A stretch of DNA of 64,000 bases, taken from NCBI GenBank assembly GCA_010356995.1, contig ML996689.1:1571979-1635978 (forward strand), written 5' to 3'. The stretch's first letter is position 1, and every line of letters starts with the position of its first letter. Of the stretch, positions 43,988-56,594 are shown piece by piece. Source of the DNA: Trichodelitschia bisporula (lineage: Eukaryota; Ascomycota; Dothideomycetes; Phaeotrichales; Phaeotrichaceae). Made by a program: the position numbers and the translations under genes. The notes under the pieces were generated by a model that worked only from the letters and a program-made list of their open reading frames with translations, had not been told where the DNA came from and searched no databases.

Positions 43988-45814
43988 GGCTTTCGTGAAG
44001 GGCCAAATGTTCAGTATCTGCTAAAGAAGATGAGCCTGTGAAGGAGTAATAAGGGGGCGGAGAGAATTAACAAATGACCGCGGTATGATATGGAAGTGGG
44101 GGGGGAGGGCGGCAGGGGATTTGGTGGACAGCAAAAAATTCCAGGATCTGGGGAGGTATTCTTCAGGATGGTTGGTTGCGAACTGTAGGAGAAGGTAGAG
44201 GGAGAGTGTGGAGAAGGGGGAGCAATATTTGATCAGGCTGCCCGTGAACAGTTCGCCAAGCAGAGCCACCACACAATGAGCAGATGAGGAAGGTAGTGGT
44301 GCCAAGCAGTATACACAAACTGGCAGATTCCGGAGTTCATACTATTATATCCATTGGCGTGAAACAAACGGGATGGTCTTGAGCTTTGCGTCAAACACAG
44401 TTTGGCCGCGTGGGCAAACGGACAAAGATCTGAACGGGCTTATGCATTCGGTCTTAATGCTGGCGCAGAGCAGACTATGCATTGTTCTTAAGATGGTTTG
44501 GCCAAAAAATATTGACTGTCGAATGCATGCCGTTGCGGGACATGTCCGATTTGAAGGGGCCTGTGGAATCCGATGTTGGCTTTTTCGCCCACAGAGTATG
44601 TCGTCGCCCACCCCTTCAGTGAGCTGCGTCCCCTAGTACAGATCAGCATTGTGTCCGATTATGTAGAGCTGCGGGAGAAAGTGCCTTAAAAGCTCCCAAA
44701 CCAAATATTTTGTGCGGTTGGGACATTTCATTGTCCGCCATGACTCTGGGGGCTCAACGCAATGAGACACCAGTACGAGTATCTGTGCCATAATCCTCTA
44801 TGTCCTTCTCTTCACCCTTGGACATGATGGCTAAGTATTTGCCTTGGTATTAGTTACCACAAGCTGAGCCTTCGTCAGCGACCACAGACTAAAGGATGCC
44901 GGATTTTTCAACTCTATGGGAGTCGGACATAGCTCGAGGGTGATTCAAGGCAGAATCGAGGTGGTTGAGCCTAGCGTTTGTGCCATCTATTGCCACCTCG
45001 GGTAAAAGACCAATATCAGATAATAACCCACGAAGACGTTCCATGTCGGCGAGGCTACCATAGTAGTACATGGTAGGAGGAGCAGTGGGGAGGTGAGATG
45101 GGAAGTCAGTGATTTGACATGAAGTCAGGGAACCCCAGACGAGATGAGCTTAACGTGTGGCGCAGGCAGTATGTCCCTGGCTGTGCTGCGGGGCAGCTGT
45201 GGCGGTGTACCACAGGCCTTGTCGTAGGTGGGCATCACAGGCTTTCTAGAACCAGAGACAAAGCTTCAAATGGGAAGTTACTACAGTAGAGCCATGTCTG
45301 AAAATCTCCATCTTCCCTACCCAACCATCTCGTTCAGGTTTATCTCCATCAGCTTACGCCTTGCCTGCCGGGGTACGAGTAAAGCAGCTGTGCAGGACTG
45401 CACTGTACCCCTCTCTGCTCCGCTCCACCCATGAACCAACGCCAGTCAAGCTCAGCCGCATTTCGAGGCTGACTTCCCCCCCCCCTCAAGTGCAGGTGCA
45501 GTCAAACACTCATAGCTGTTCCCCTCCCCCGCCCCTCCCTGGTCGATTCTCGCGTGAACAAGGCCCCCTTCTGCCTTTACCTCTCAACAAGCCCGCATCT
45601 TGCAAATACTTCATAAACCCTCTGCTAGCCCGCACGAGGTATCCTAGCGCCGTTACCTTTTAGTCTCCCCCAGTTCAGTTGCCCCTCGTTGGCGCCAGCG
45701 CTTGGATTACCCCTCCAACTCCGCGCGACGACGTACAACAGCACCCGAACCGCAAACCTCACCTCAAGAGCATTCCTTCGTGAGAACTTTTTTCGCGTCC
45801 TTCAAAGCCTCAAA
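43988..45814. other. Intergenic, 1.8 kb
   Basis: Upstream region of CCCH gene 3 and of the kinase, in divergent arrangement. A short minus-strand frame at 44889-45071 has a protein-like start but no recognised motif and no partner exon. The last 400 bp are pyrimidine-rich, fitting the kinase leader. Confidence 0.5.
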
Positions 45815-47279
<1,465 letters not shown>

Positions 47280-48035
47280 GCGGAGCGATAAGCTATCACG
47301 AAGCGGAGAGTTGGGGGAATGGTAAGGAATGCAGGTTCTTTCCTTTTGGGCTCCTCCTAGGTTCTGATGCTTATTTTTTGATTGCGATACCTACCGATAT
47401 CCCCGAGGCTTGCGCTCAACGACGTGATTGTGGGGTGCCAGGCTCTGGTTTCTTTTGAATCCTACATAGCTAGTAGCTGATGCGTACAAAATGCAATCCA
47501 TTCGCAACGCGTTCGTGAGTGAGGTGGTTCAGAGAGCGTGAGCGCCCAAGCTTGTGACGTATGTGCTGTTAAGAAAGTGGTTTTGAGCGAGCTCGAGCAA
47601 TCTTGACCATTTCTTCGCAACAACTTTTCCAGCGAACCCCCAAGGGCCTCTTGAAAAATTCGCGGCCGTCCGATCCGGACACCGTTGCTGTCGGAGGGGG
47701 CCACAACTTTTCGTGCCGTCTTTAGCGTTGTCGTGTTCCTCACGTGTCTTCATCGATGCCACGTACTCGGATCGGAACAACAGTTATTCCGAATCATGAG
47801 GTAACAACTTGCGTTGTACCGTACGGAGGACTTGCCGCGACGCGCAGACGCCAACTGCCAAGCTCAGATCGTCGCCCAAACACCTGCACCTCAAGGTAGC
47901 TGGCCAGAGCCTCATACTCCAATCCATTCTGCATACCACGCAACCAACATAGCCTCCCTCCATACCCTTTTATCAGTGAGTTTTCGAAACAGCCTCTTCT
48001 GAGAGGAACATCTATTTCGTTTGCGCGTCTGCACC
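47280..48035. other. Intergenic region
   Basis: 3' flank of the kinase and promoter of the RSC4-like gene. No feature is called. Confidence 0.6.
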
Positions 48036-50832
48036 ATGGCGGACTCGAAGCGCAAAGCGTCCGTTCTGGGCGACTCCGACCATCGTACTGGGAAACGCCA
48101 GAAGCTGTCGGTATGTCAATTATGCGTTGCTCTTCGATGCATATGAAAGGGGTTCAACTGGAGGCGCGCTCACACGCGTCGTGATACAACGGGCAGCGGG
48201 TCTATCTTGTCGAACGCGCGCGCATTGGGAATGGGCCTGCACCCGACCAGCACCCCTCTCATCACCTCCGCGCCCTCCGCATCGCACAACCGACCTTTCT
48301 AGGTGCTTTTCGCACCACAATCATTCATTGACTTTGGGAATCGAAGCTAATGTACCCCGCTATCCAGGCCATGCCTTCGAAGGAGACCCCGGAATCGACG
48401 ACGGAGTTGGGGTTGAAGTTCATCGAAAACATCCGCAACACGAAGGACAAGACGTACGTTTACCACTGTAGCGTTGGCCGGCTTGAATGGCCCGCAGTAC
48501 ACTTCGAATTTGGGACAGATTGCTGATAATGCGCAGTGGTCGTCTGATCGCAACGCTCTTCCTCACGCTCCCAGATCCTGTGAGTCGCCTTGCAGCCTTG
48601 CTGGATTTGTACTCACCCACCATAGGAGAAGCATCCGGGCTACTATGAGGAAATCAAGCTGCCCATCGCGCTAGACACTATGGAGGTTAGTGCATACACA
48701 CTTCAGCATTGGAGGTTACGCATCTGCTCTCCTTAGCCACTCTATCACGATGGCTTCGAGAGATTGACCTTTCGGACTTGTAACTCACATATTCTTGTAG
48801 GCGAAGCTCCGTGCTGGCGAGTACCTGACCATCACGGCTCTGGAGAGCGATCTCAAGCGCATGGTTGCGAACGCTAAAAACTTCAACGACAAGCGCTCGG
48901 ATCTGTACCAGGACGCTGAGCGAGTTCGCAAGACTGCCTCCAACTGGATGACTAGACACAACCCAGCTTATCTCGATCCGACGTATGTCGCAGTTGCGAC
49001 GCCCCTCCCGGATGTGCCGCAGGGCCCGCCGAAGATCGCCGTAGCGCCGAAAAAGGTTCCCAAGGCTAAAGAAAACAGTCCTGTGCGTAATGCTGCTGAA
49101 ACTTCCGTACTCGAAAATCAGCAGACCGAAGAGTCAGCTGGTGCTGGAGCGGCTGTTGAAGCTGATGATGTTGCTGATATTGAAGCTGATGCAAACGGCC
49201 ATGGGTCTGACGAGGATGCTCAAGGCGATGATGATCTGGCGCAGGAGCCATCTCGGGAGCAGTCGACGCAGGGCCAGAACAACGGCCACACTGATTCTGA
49301 GGTCCCCACTAGTGCGGAGGTTAATGAGACGTCGCAGAACACTGTTTCTTTCGCTGGGATGACCTTCCAGCAGGCACAAGATGCGCTGCTGGAAGCCTTG
49401 CTTCATTACAAGGACGATGAGTATGATTTCCCCCCTCTACCTATTCCAGGCACACGCCCTAATCTTGTGCGCAGAGGATATGAAATTTTCGGCCCTTTTG
49501 CCAATTACCCCCCTAGATCCCTGCGTGACTACTATGAGGTTATCAAGTATCCTGTCTCCCTCAAGGGAATCTTGAAGAAGATACGCGGGATCCAGGGGCG
49601 GAAGGAATCGACTGGGATCACTTGCTTCAAGACCTGGGACGAACTCTACGCGGAGGTCAGCTTCATCTGGAGCAATGCTCGGGAGTACAACGAGGATGGG
49701 AGTCCTCTCTTTGAGCTGGCAGGTGAATTCGAGGTATGGAAGCTCCATGGACACAAGTAGAGTCCTTTCTCACACTGCGCAGACCGTCTTCCTGAGACTT
49801 CTCAAAGAAGCCAAAAAGCACGCCCCGGGGCCGCCCCAGCCGAGCTTGAAGCTGAAGGTCTCTGCGCCTAAGCCACAGGCCCCGCCGCCCAAGCAGTCCC
49901 TCAAGATCAAGCTCGGAGGCGCCGTCACTGAACGCTCCTCCTCCGCGACGCCTGTCCGGGATACCACTACGCCGGGCGTCATTGTCCACAGTGAAGCGCT
50001 GTCTCGGCAGCAGCAGATGGTTGCCGCCGGCATGAGCGGTCGCGTTCCGTCTGGAATGCGTAACTCGCCGTCTGTCCCGACTCTGCAGCCCCGGGTGAGT
50101 AGCGGTCGCAGTGTCTCGGCAGCACCCCTCCCAGCGCAGACCAACGGAGTCAAGAAAGAGGCCGCCCCCATCGCGTCCCCTAGCCTCCAGGACACTACGC
50201 CCATGACGGGTATTGTGCTCAACCCTACTCGCATGGTCATGCCGGGCACGGCTCCTGCGCACAACACTAGCCCCATGGTCACGTCGCTCCCGTCGCACCC
50301 GTCGCACCCTGTGCAGCCTCCTCAACCGCAAAATCAGAACGATGTCCTTGGACAGCCGAAGTGGCGTGATGTAATTGAGGGTAAGTTGCTCTTCCGATAT
50401 GATAATCGCCCTGTTTTGCTTACAGTTACAGGCGAACCGGAGTACGTGATGCCTGACGTGACCGTCACCACGCATCCGAGCCTCAACCTCTCCAAGCCGT
50501 CCACGTGGGTCGTCAAAGCTAGCGCTTCTTACACGCATCAAAGTGAGGGCACCCACTTTCCTGCCGCGTGGAACTTTGTCCAGATTGTCCCGCGCATCCC
50601 AGCGGCTGCGACAGATCGGTCCTACCGCATGTGGATGTTCGTTAACGGGCACCGCGTGATGGAGTCGGCTCAGCCGGGTGTGCGTGACAAGACGCGTCCG
50701 CTGTTCGACGTGCACCTTGAGCGCGGTTTCACGAACCGTATCGAGATTGAGGCGGTGGCGCAGAGCGCCCATGGTGATAACAAGGTCAACCAGGAGAAGT
50801 TCCTTCTCTTCATCTACGTGGCCCCCTTCTAG
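48036..50832 (+). CDS. Tandem-bromodomain RSC chromatin-remodelling subunit (Rsc4-like)
   Basis: Exons 48036-48110, 48368-48453, 48537-48579, 48626-48685, 48801-49733, 49783-50380 and 50432-50832 give 731 aa. Bromodomain 1 spans about residues 35-150 (FIENIRNTKDKTGRLIATLF, LPDPEKHPGYYEEIKLPIAL, NAKNFNDKRSDLYQDA). After an acidic linker, bromodomain 2 lies at about 295-395 (PRSLRDYYEVIKYPVSLKGI, FIWSNAREYNEDGSPLFELA). A Pro/Ser-rich region with two KLK-V/IKL motifs and a conserved C-terminal domain follow. Yeast Rsc4 binds acetylated H3K14 in the RSC complex; the domain order fits. Intron 1 is long (257 nt). The last intron (51 nt) preserves the frame. Confidence 0.9.
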
Positions 50833-51444
50833 TCTCCACGATAGTTGAGTCCCTGGTTTTTGCGTCGGTCTTCCTACTTGATTGTCGCGAGGCGTTTGGG
50901 ACTTCCATGGGTGTGGGCTGGGCTGGGCGTTTAGGCGGAGACTGGAACGGGATGGATGGGACCGGTGGTTTTGTCCTTTGCTCTGGTGTTCGATAGTCGC
51001 TGGCCTGGGTGTTATCTACTCTAACGCTAACAAACTCGACTGAGAGTGGCCGTCTCTGAGGCGTGCTGCAATCACGGGTGGTTAGTTCGAATGCAACGTA
51101 CTGTGTGTTATTCTTGCAACTGACGTGACGGCTCTTCAGCATTGTGCTCTTTTGATTATCATGACGGATTGACGCAGCCTTATCTCGGATCGCGATCCGG
51201 ACCCCCCTGCCGACCAATCACCACCCCGGTGTCGAGCATTCCCTAAAAGGGTAGTGCGCCCAACGTCAACCTGATGCTGCCAGTTGGCGCCTCATTGATG
51301 TCATCGCAGCGCGGCGCGTTGTGGTATAAACGCGAGACGTCCTGTAGCTCATTCGATAATTGTGACGCGATTAAAGACACGGTTAAACACAATTCCTCGA
51401 ATTGAATTGAGTTTATCAAGCTTTCCTCCGAATAAGTGATTGGG
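50833..51444. other. Intergenic region
   Basis: 3' flank of the RSC4-like gene and leader of the next small gene. No feature is called. Confidence 0.6.
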
Positions 51445-51774
51445 ATGGCCCAGACCCTCCGCACCCTCCCACGGCTCCTCCACCCCGCAGCTCCAACCCG
51501 CTTGCCATGCGCGCCGCTACGTACCTTTGCTGTCGCTCCGCGCCGCGGATTTGCGCCCGCGGTGCGTAGCGCGACGATTCCCCCTCCGCCGGAGGAGAGT
51601 CCCACGAAGGAGGACAGGGCGGACGAAATGAGTGGGCCTAGTGGGGGTGTCAGCGGAGAGGGAAGCGGGAGTGGGAAGAGCGGGAAAGAAAGCGGGAGTG
51701 GGAAGGGGGGTGGGAAGGGTAGTGCGGACAGCGAGAGTGGGAGCGCAGACAGCGGTGCTAAGAAAACCGTTTAG
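51445..51774 (+). CDS. Small protein with mitochondrial-type leader, Gly/Ser-rich tail
   Basis: A 109-aa single-exon frame. The first 35 residues (MAQTLRTLPRLLHPAAP then RLPCAPLRTFAVAPRRGF) are rich in Arg, Leu and Ala without acids, as in mitochondrial presequences. The rest is acidic then Gly/Ser/Lys-rich, with GSGSGK-type repeats. No family is recognised. The leader gives it more credibility than a random frame, but it could be a non-coding RNA or a decayed gene. Confidence 0.45.
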   Translation: MAQTLRTLPRLLHPAAPTRLPCAPLRTFAVAPRRGFAPAVRSATIPPPPEESPTKEDRADEMSGPSGGVSGEGSGSGKSGKESGSGKGGGKGSADSESGSADSGAKKTV

Positions 51775-52154
51775 CGGAGGTCCGTTCAGCTCTAAATTGT
51801 TTCTGCTGCTTGGGATGGGCACGCGGTTCTGACGAAAGCCAAGAGATCTGGCTTTGCTTCAGCTTATTTCACGACTTGAACGGTTATATGGAAGTCATAT
51901 TGGTTCATGCTACGGGGAGCCTGGAAGGGCTTTGGGTGGAGTTGAAGAGGTTGTCAGCGCCGCTCAGGCCGGTGGTGCACCGTCAAAAGGCAATGGCGAT
52001 GAAGGCTCTTCGGTCATAATGGGCTGGGCTGGCGGATTGGATTTCAAACATCCGCGAGCCACTTCTCAAACACATAACTCGCCCGCACGCTCACTCCATT
52101 TCCAATCCTGTCATTTTCAAACATGTCATTATCAAACATCTGCATCAGCCTATC

Positions 52155-52690
52155 TCATTCGAACATATCATTCAATTGTTCTATGGTGGTGTGAACGGTA
52201 GAGGGCGTTCTGTAATGCTTACGGCGAGTGTCTATAGAGATGATGTTCTCCGTATTTTCAATATCGCCGCCGTATGGTGTGGTTTCTGCCATCGGTTCTG
52301 ACGATCTCACCAAGCTCGAACTCGAAGTTCTCCGAGGCCTTGGCGTAGTCCCAAAACAGGAACTCTGCGATGTTGCCCGCGCGCAGCTTGTGGGAGTTGT
52401 CGTACTAGGGGTTATGGTGCTTGCGTGGCTCGACAGGCTCCGGTGATACGCCGACATGTCGCGAGGCGAACCCGGGTTAAAGTAGTGCACATCCTCTGGG
52501 ATCAACCTGCGGTACGCGGGCTCCCGGTCCGTGGCGTCTTGAGCGACAGGAGCAGCTGGCAGAGTGGCGGGAATAACCAGCGTTGCGACTGGGGCAACCG
52601 TCGTGGCGACAATGGATGTACTCGCTTGAGCGGCAGCGGCGGACGAAAACGTCTGATGGGTCGTTGGGCAATTGCGTAAATTTTGGGAGC
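52155..52690 (-). other. Coding-like stretch, exon structure unresolved
   Basis: On the minus strand two protein-like frames overlap. One reads RLIPEDVHYFNPGSPRDM, the next YDNSHKLRAGNIAEFLFWDY then ASENFEFELGEIV, and the end DTRRKHYRTPSTVHTT. Candidate splice sites exist (acceptor CCTAG before YDNS; donor GTGAGA after FEFEL), but the middle join is not clean. It is either a small gene with introns I could not settle or a recently broken gene. No family recognised. Confidence 0.35.
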
Positions 52691-53116
52691 TTCTTGTGAA
52701 GGGGAGTGGGCCTGATCTGCCCGCACTCGCGCGGCGAACGCTAGAGTGCTACATGGTCGCTTCCGTTTCAATCCGCTCTCAACCAGTATCCCCGTTAGAC
52801 GTGGTAGATTTTTATGACCCCTCCGGCCTAGATCGCAAGCCGGCGGGCGGGCCAAGCAAGATATACGAGGTCAAAGTATAGATGGGGAACCGATGTTCTG
52901 TATGAAGTCCCTCCATCCACGGTGTATAGCATTTGGAATTGGCGTGAAGCGGAGAAGGATACGTCTTAGCTGAAGCAGGCGTATCGTCATATTTTTCCAG
53001 CCTGGGCATATACAGTCGTTCGGTGCTTCGCCAACCGCGACCGCAATGGCACTTGCCTGTCCCGATGGCATCGCCCGGTGCATGTAGTTGTTCCAGTTGA
53101 AGGACTATAGGGTCGG

Positions 53117-53496
53117 TCACTCCGTCGAATGAACCCCTTTGAGGGCTGATGGGACCGCAGGCGGCGGTTCCAGGTCTAGAACTAGCGGCTATTAGCACAT
53201 CTTTTACGTCATTGCTTGTTAGGGTGACTTACGGGGAACTCCTCTTGCTGGTACTCCTGGGTCTCTTCGCTAGCCGCAGCAGTAGCGTCCTCGGCGGCGA
53301 GCTTCTCCTCCGCCATCTCAGCTATGGCCTGCTGGGCGGCGCGCCGAGCCGCTGCAGCAGCGTCCTCGATGGCGAGGATTTCTTCGTCCATGTCCTCGAG
53401 CCCCTGTCGGACGGCGCGTCGAGCCGCGGCGTTGCGGTTGGCGGGAAGACGACGAACGATTCCTATAGTGTCGATGTCTGAAGTTTTTGGGCCCAT
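53117..53496 (-). CDS. Small Ala/Glu-rich coiled-coil-like protein
   Basis: Exons 53496-53233 and 53188-53117 (44-nt intron) give 111 aa. The body is a repetitive acidic helix: DMDEEILAIEDAAAAARR, then QAIAEMAEEKLAAEDATAA. It suggests a coiled coil; an internal near-duplication of about 20 residues is visible. The second exon adds PLVLDLEPPPAVPSALKG and a stop. No family recognised. A decayed paralog with the same intron position lies 0.8 kb upstream on the same strand. Confidence 0.5.
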
Positions 53497-53616
53497 CTCG
53501 CCGGTGGTTGTGATATACTTGATCGGCTAGCTTGCTCGGTCGCAGGGGGGATCTGGAGCCGTATATATGTGGCATATGAGCTGACGCTCAGCCGTATCTG
53601 AGGGCCCATCGGTGGA

Positions 53617-53832
53617 TTATACGTGATGCTTGACTGGAGCGGCGGCGGTGGACTTGACTATAGCGGGCGGCGACAGAGATATAGGCTCCCAGCCGTTAAA
53701 TTTGATGTACTGGTAAAAGCTGTCAAAGGTTTCGCCGCCAGAATACTGTATATCGCCAGCCTTCTCCTTAGCAGCCGGAGGCTCGTGCGTGGCATAGTGC
53801 CAGCGTGCACCAAGCGGCCAACCCGCTCGGCT
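53617..53832 (-). other. Short coding-like frame
   Basis: A 71-codon open stretch reads GARWHYATHEPPAAKEKAG, YSGGETFDSFYQYIKFNGWE and PISLSPPAIVK. The composition is protein-like, but there is no start codon in frame and no domain. It may be an exon of a small gene or part of the decayed locus around it. Confidence 0.3.
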
Positions 53833-53994
53833 TCACGGCTAGTGATACTTAGCATATTTCCTGCGTTGTAATCAGATACAATGACCTATAGCAAAATGCG
53901 TCATCCCCGAAAGGGGATATATATTCCGGCGGCTTTGTGGGAGATATCCGGATGAATATAGACCGCGGAAGAACAAGATGATGAGTATGAACGG

Positions 53995-54170
53995 CTAGCG
54001 GCTGTTAGCACACCTCCTTCATCGTCGTTCGTTATGGTGACTTACCGGCAGCGTGTCTTGCTCGTAGCCCTGAGCGTCCTCCGTAGCCATAGTGGCGGTG
54101 ATCTCGTCGATAGCGCGAATTTATTCGTCTATATTATCGAGCCCCTTCTTAACGCATTCTAACTCTCTCT
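53995..54170 (-). pseudogene. Decayed paralog of the 53117-53496 gene
   Basis: The translated frame KKGLDNIDE-stop-IRAIDEITATMATEDAQGYEQDTLP matches QGLEDMDEEILAIEDAA and SEETQEYQQEEFP of the intact neighbour. The same donor GTAAGTCACC and the same 44-45 nt intron with its CCGCTAG continuation are kept. An in-frame stop lies early in the matching part and the N-terminal part is poorly conserved, so this copy looks dead or trimmed. Confidence 0.6.
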
Positions 54171-55342
54171 GCGACGAATACTTACGAGTCTTCAACTCTA
54201 AGAGCAATTATATAATTCGTGGCTTATATTATGCGCACGAAACGCTTCTGAAAATCGAAGAATCAGACTTGATGCACCTTCGTACACTGCTCGCACACCG
54301 GAATATTCCCATAGGTTGATACTGCGGTCGAGGTGGTACTTTGAGTGATAATGTTGAGTGGTCGTGGTTTCTGGAGAAAAGCAATTCTGCCATTGTGGAG
54401 GAGCATAATTCCGACCTTCTCCGTGACTCAGCCCTACAGCCCTCCTCATTCCTTAATCGGGCAAGGCGCTGATCCTGGGCATTGACCGTACGGTAGACTC
54501 GGAATATCTTTCCCCCGCTCCGGCGCGATTCACCTCGCGACTGAACTTTTTTCGCTGCTTTCTCCCCTCCAACCCGTACCCCTTCAACACTGGAATCCAG
54601 CACCGCTCTGTAAGTTTCACCTTCTCCTTTCCCGCGGCTTCAATGATGAGGCATTACCCTTCAATCTTATAGGAAGAGCCGGAAAAGGTATGGCTGCATC
54701 GTCAAATGCGTGCCGTCGCTGCTTATAAAACGGGTCTCTGATATGCGCCACTTCGTGTTATATCTTGTTTACTCTAGTGGACATTTCGCTAATCGAGTAC
54801 AGGTTAAGATGTGCTGGGCCGGGTGTGTAGGCTTAGAGTAGGTGGCGGACAGAGCTGGAAGACAGCTGGAGGGCGGCTATGAGCACGGAGCAGTATGCCG
54901 CGGAGGCTGGTGGGAGGTTGTTAGGATCGGGTTAATCGACACAATATCAATGCAACGACAGTTCTTTACCACGAAGGGGCGCAAGCTCGACCTCTTGAGC
55001 TACCCAGGCCCTCGACATGGGCGATAGTCGTCACTGGGGAAAGGCTTGTGAGCTTGGGGCGCGTGGCTAATATGGAACTTCATACATGAGAGGCAATGCA
55101 TGTCAGACATGACACCATGACCAAGTTCAAGACAGTAATATTCAACTCAATACCAGCAAGTTCGTTTTCATCATCCTACTGCGACGACATCAGGTCACCC
55201 TTCCATCCAAACTGGGCTGATGGATAGCATGGAATAGCGACCGATGAAATAGAAGCAATACAAGCCTGGCAATCTCTCAACAAACACTAGACCTAGACTC
55301 CATCCCCACGATCAGCACCCATAAACACCCACAGTCTCCTCA
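54171..55342. other. Gene-poor stretch
   Basis: AT-richer near 54.1-54.25 kb. Frames such as 54229-54603 (minus) lack motifs. No supported gene. Confidence 0.45.
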
Positions 55343-55965
55343 TTACCGCTTTTGCTTTTTGGCTTTCCAACTAACAACATCACTACTGTTTGACCTCTCC
55401 CTACGCTTGAGGCGGCGATAAGCTTGGAAGGCATTGGTATCTTCTGTCACATTAGGTTCTCGCAGTCATTGCAGAGGGTCTAGGAGCGGGACGTACTTGG
55501 TGACGAGTCCTTATCCTTCGACTTCTCGTTCTTCGACTGCTTATCCACCGACTGTTTATCCGCCGGCTCCTTATTCCCCGGCTCCGCCTCTTCAGAGCCA
55601 GCGGGCGATTTCTCCCAGGGCATGTCGAGAACGAGTAAGGGGTTCCGCTGCAGTTGTGTAGTGGGATCGTCATGAGTCGGGTACTTTGGTTTTGCCTTCG
55701 GTAGCTCCTGTGCACGATCAGTCATATAGGAAAACGGATTCGCCCTTGGCGTCGGGCTGGGCTTAACAACGTTGGTGTCCCGGCGGGTTGCAGCTCCCTC
55801 CACCCATGCTCCCAGGGCCGAGCCCGTGACAACTGGAGCGGTCTGTGGATGTAAAGCTGCCCGTAAAGTCTTTCCGGTCGCATGCCAGGGACAAAGCGCC
55901 GCTTCTGGCGCGCCGAGCAGATACAGAATGTTGGCTCCCCGGTCGCTGATCTCAGACCCATGGAA
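55343..55965 (-). CDS. Hypothetical protein, 3' part clear, 5' end unresolved
   Basis: Two exons are supported: 55965-55497 and 55443-55343 (53-nt intron, donor GTACGT, branch CTAAT, acceptor GACAG). They encode GANILYLLGAPEAALCPWH, NPFSYMTDRAQELPKAKPKY, LQRNPLLVLDMPWEKSP, a Lys/Asp/Ser-rich stretch and the basic end AFQAYRRLKRRERSNSSD. The first exon begins at an acceptor-like CACATAG with branch GCTAAT. Upstream, the same frame continues to look coding (FNVPQWFRVQLAFVISG, WNDDELLPAFRK) but is interrupted by stops, so the 5' half is either spliced in a way I could not find or broken. No family recognised. Confidence 0.5.
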
Positions 55966-56594
55966 CTATGTGACCATTAGCCATGCTTGGTTTTCAGAGC
56001 GGTGTGTGGGCCACAATAATCTGTCTTTCCATACTTTTCGGAAGGCAGGGAGCAGTTCGTCGTCGTTCCATTAACCAGAAATGACGAAAGCTAGCTGTAC
56101 TCGGAACCATTGGGGGACGTTGAACTTTTGCTCAGCGCCAACATGGCGTATGTGTTTATGTTGGACATCGGAGAATGTTAAATTTTTGGTGCGCTAAAAG
56201 ATGAGGCGCAGCTCTCTATCATTCGCCCGCGGTATCCCATTGCATGTGATGATGCATTGGTCTTCGTGATAAGTTCATGGACCTTCTTCGACTTTCTTCG
56301 ACATGGCTAGGAATCTTGGAGAAAGTGGGATGAGGGGGAATATAGATTAGACAGAGTAATTCGATGTGCAGTTATTGGATAGTACGGATTTGGTGAGAAG
56401 ACAAGTCTGTGATAAACATTGAGCAAGATCACAGCGAGGGGGCAGACCAAACAATACCTTCCATTGCCTTCCCTACCACCATACACCTTACTCTGGCTCA
56501 TAGAAGTAACTAACTAACAAGACCTGCACCGCCAACCTCTCAGTTGCGATCCTAGCGCAATAGAACTCAACCTCTATAAAAGCTCCTCACCCCC
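55966..56594. other. Upstream flank with remnant coding signal
   Basis: Positions 55966-56180 (minus) hold the interrupted coding-like frame described for the preceding gene. The rest up to the VPS33 stop shows nothing. Confidence 0.4.

Noticed and set aside
44889-45071. 60-codon minus-strand frame (MYYYGSLADMERLRGLL)
   Set aside because: The start looks protein-like, but there is no homology cue, no partner exon and low length; not enough to call a gene.
49663-50772. 369-codon antisense frame in the RSC4-like gene
   Set aside because: Arg-rich antisense shadow with no motif; the sense strand has a clear tandem-bromodomain gene.
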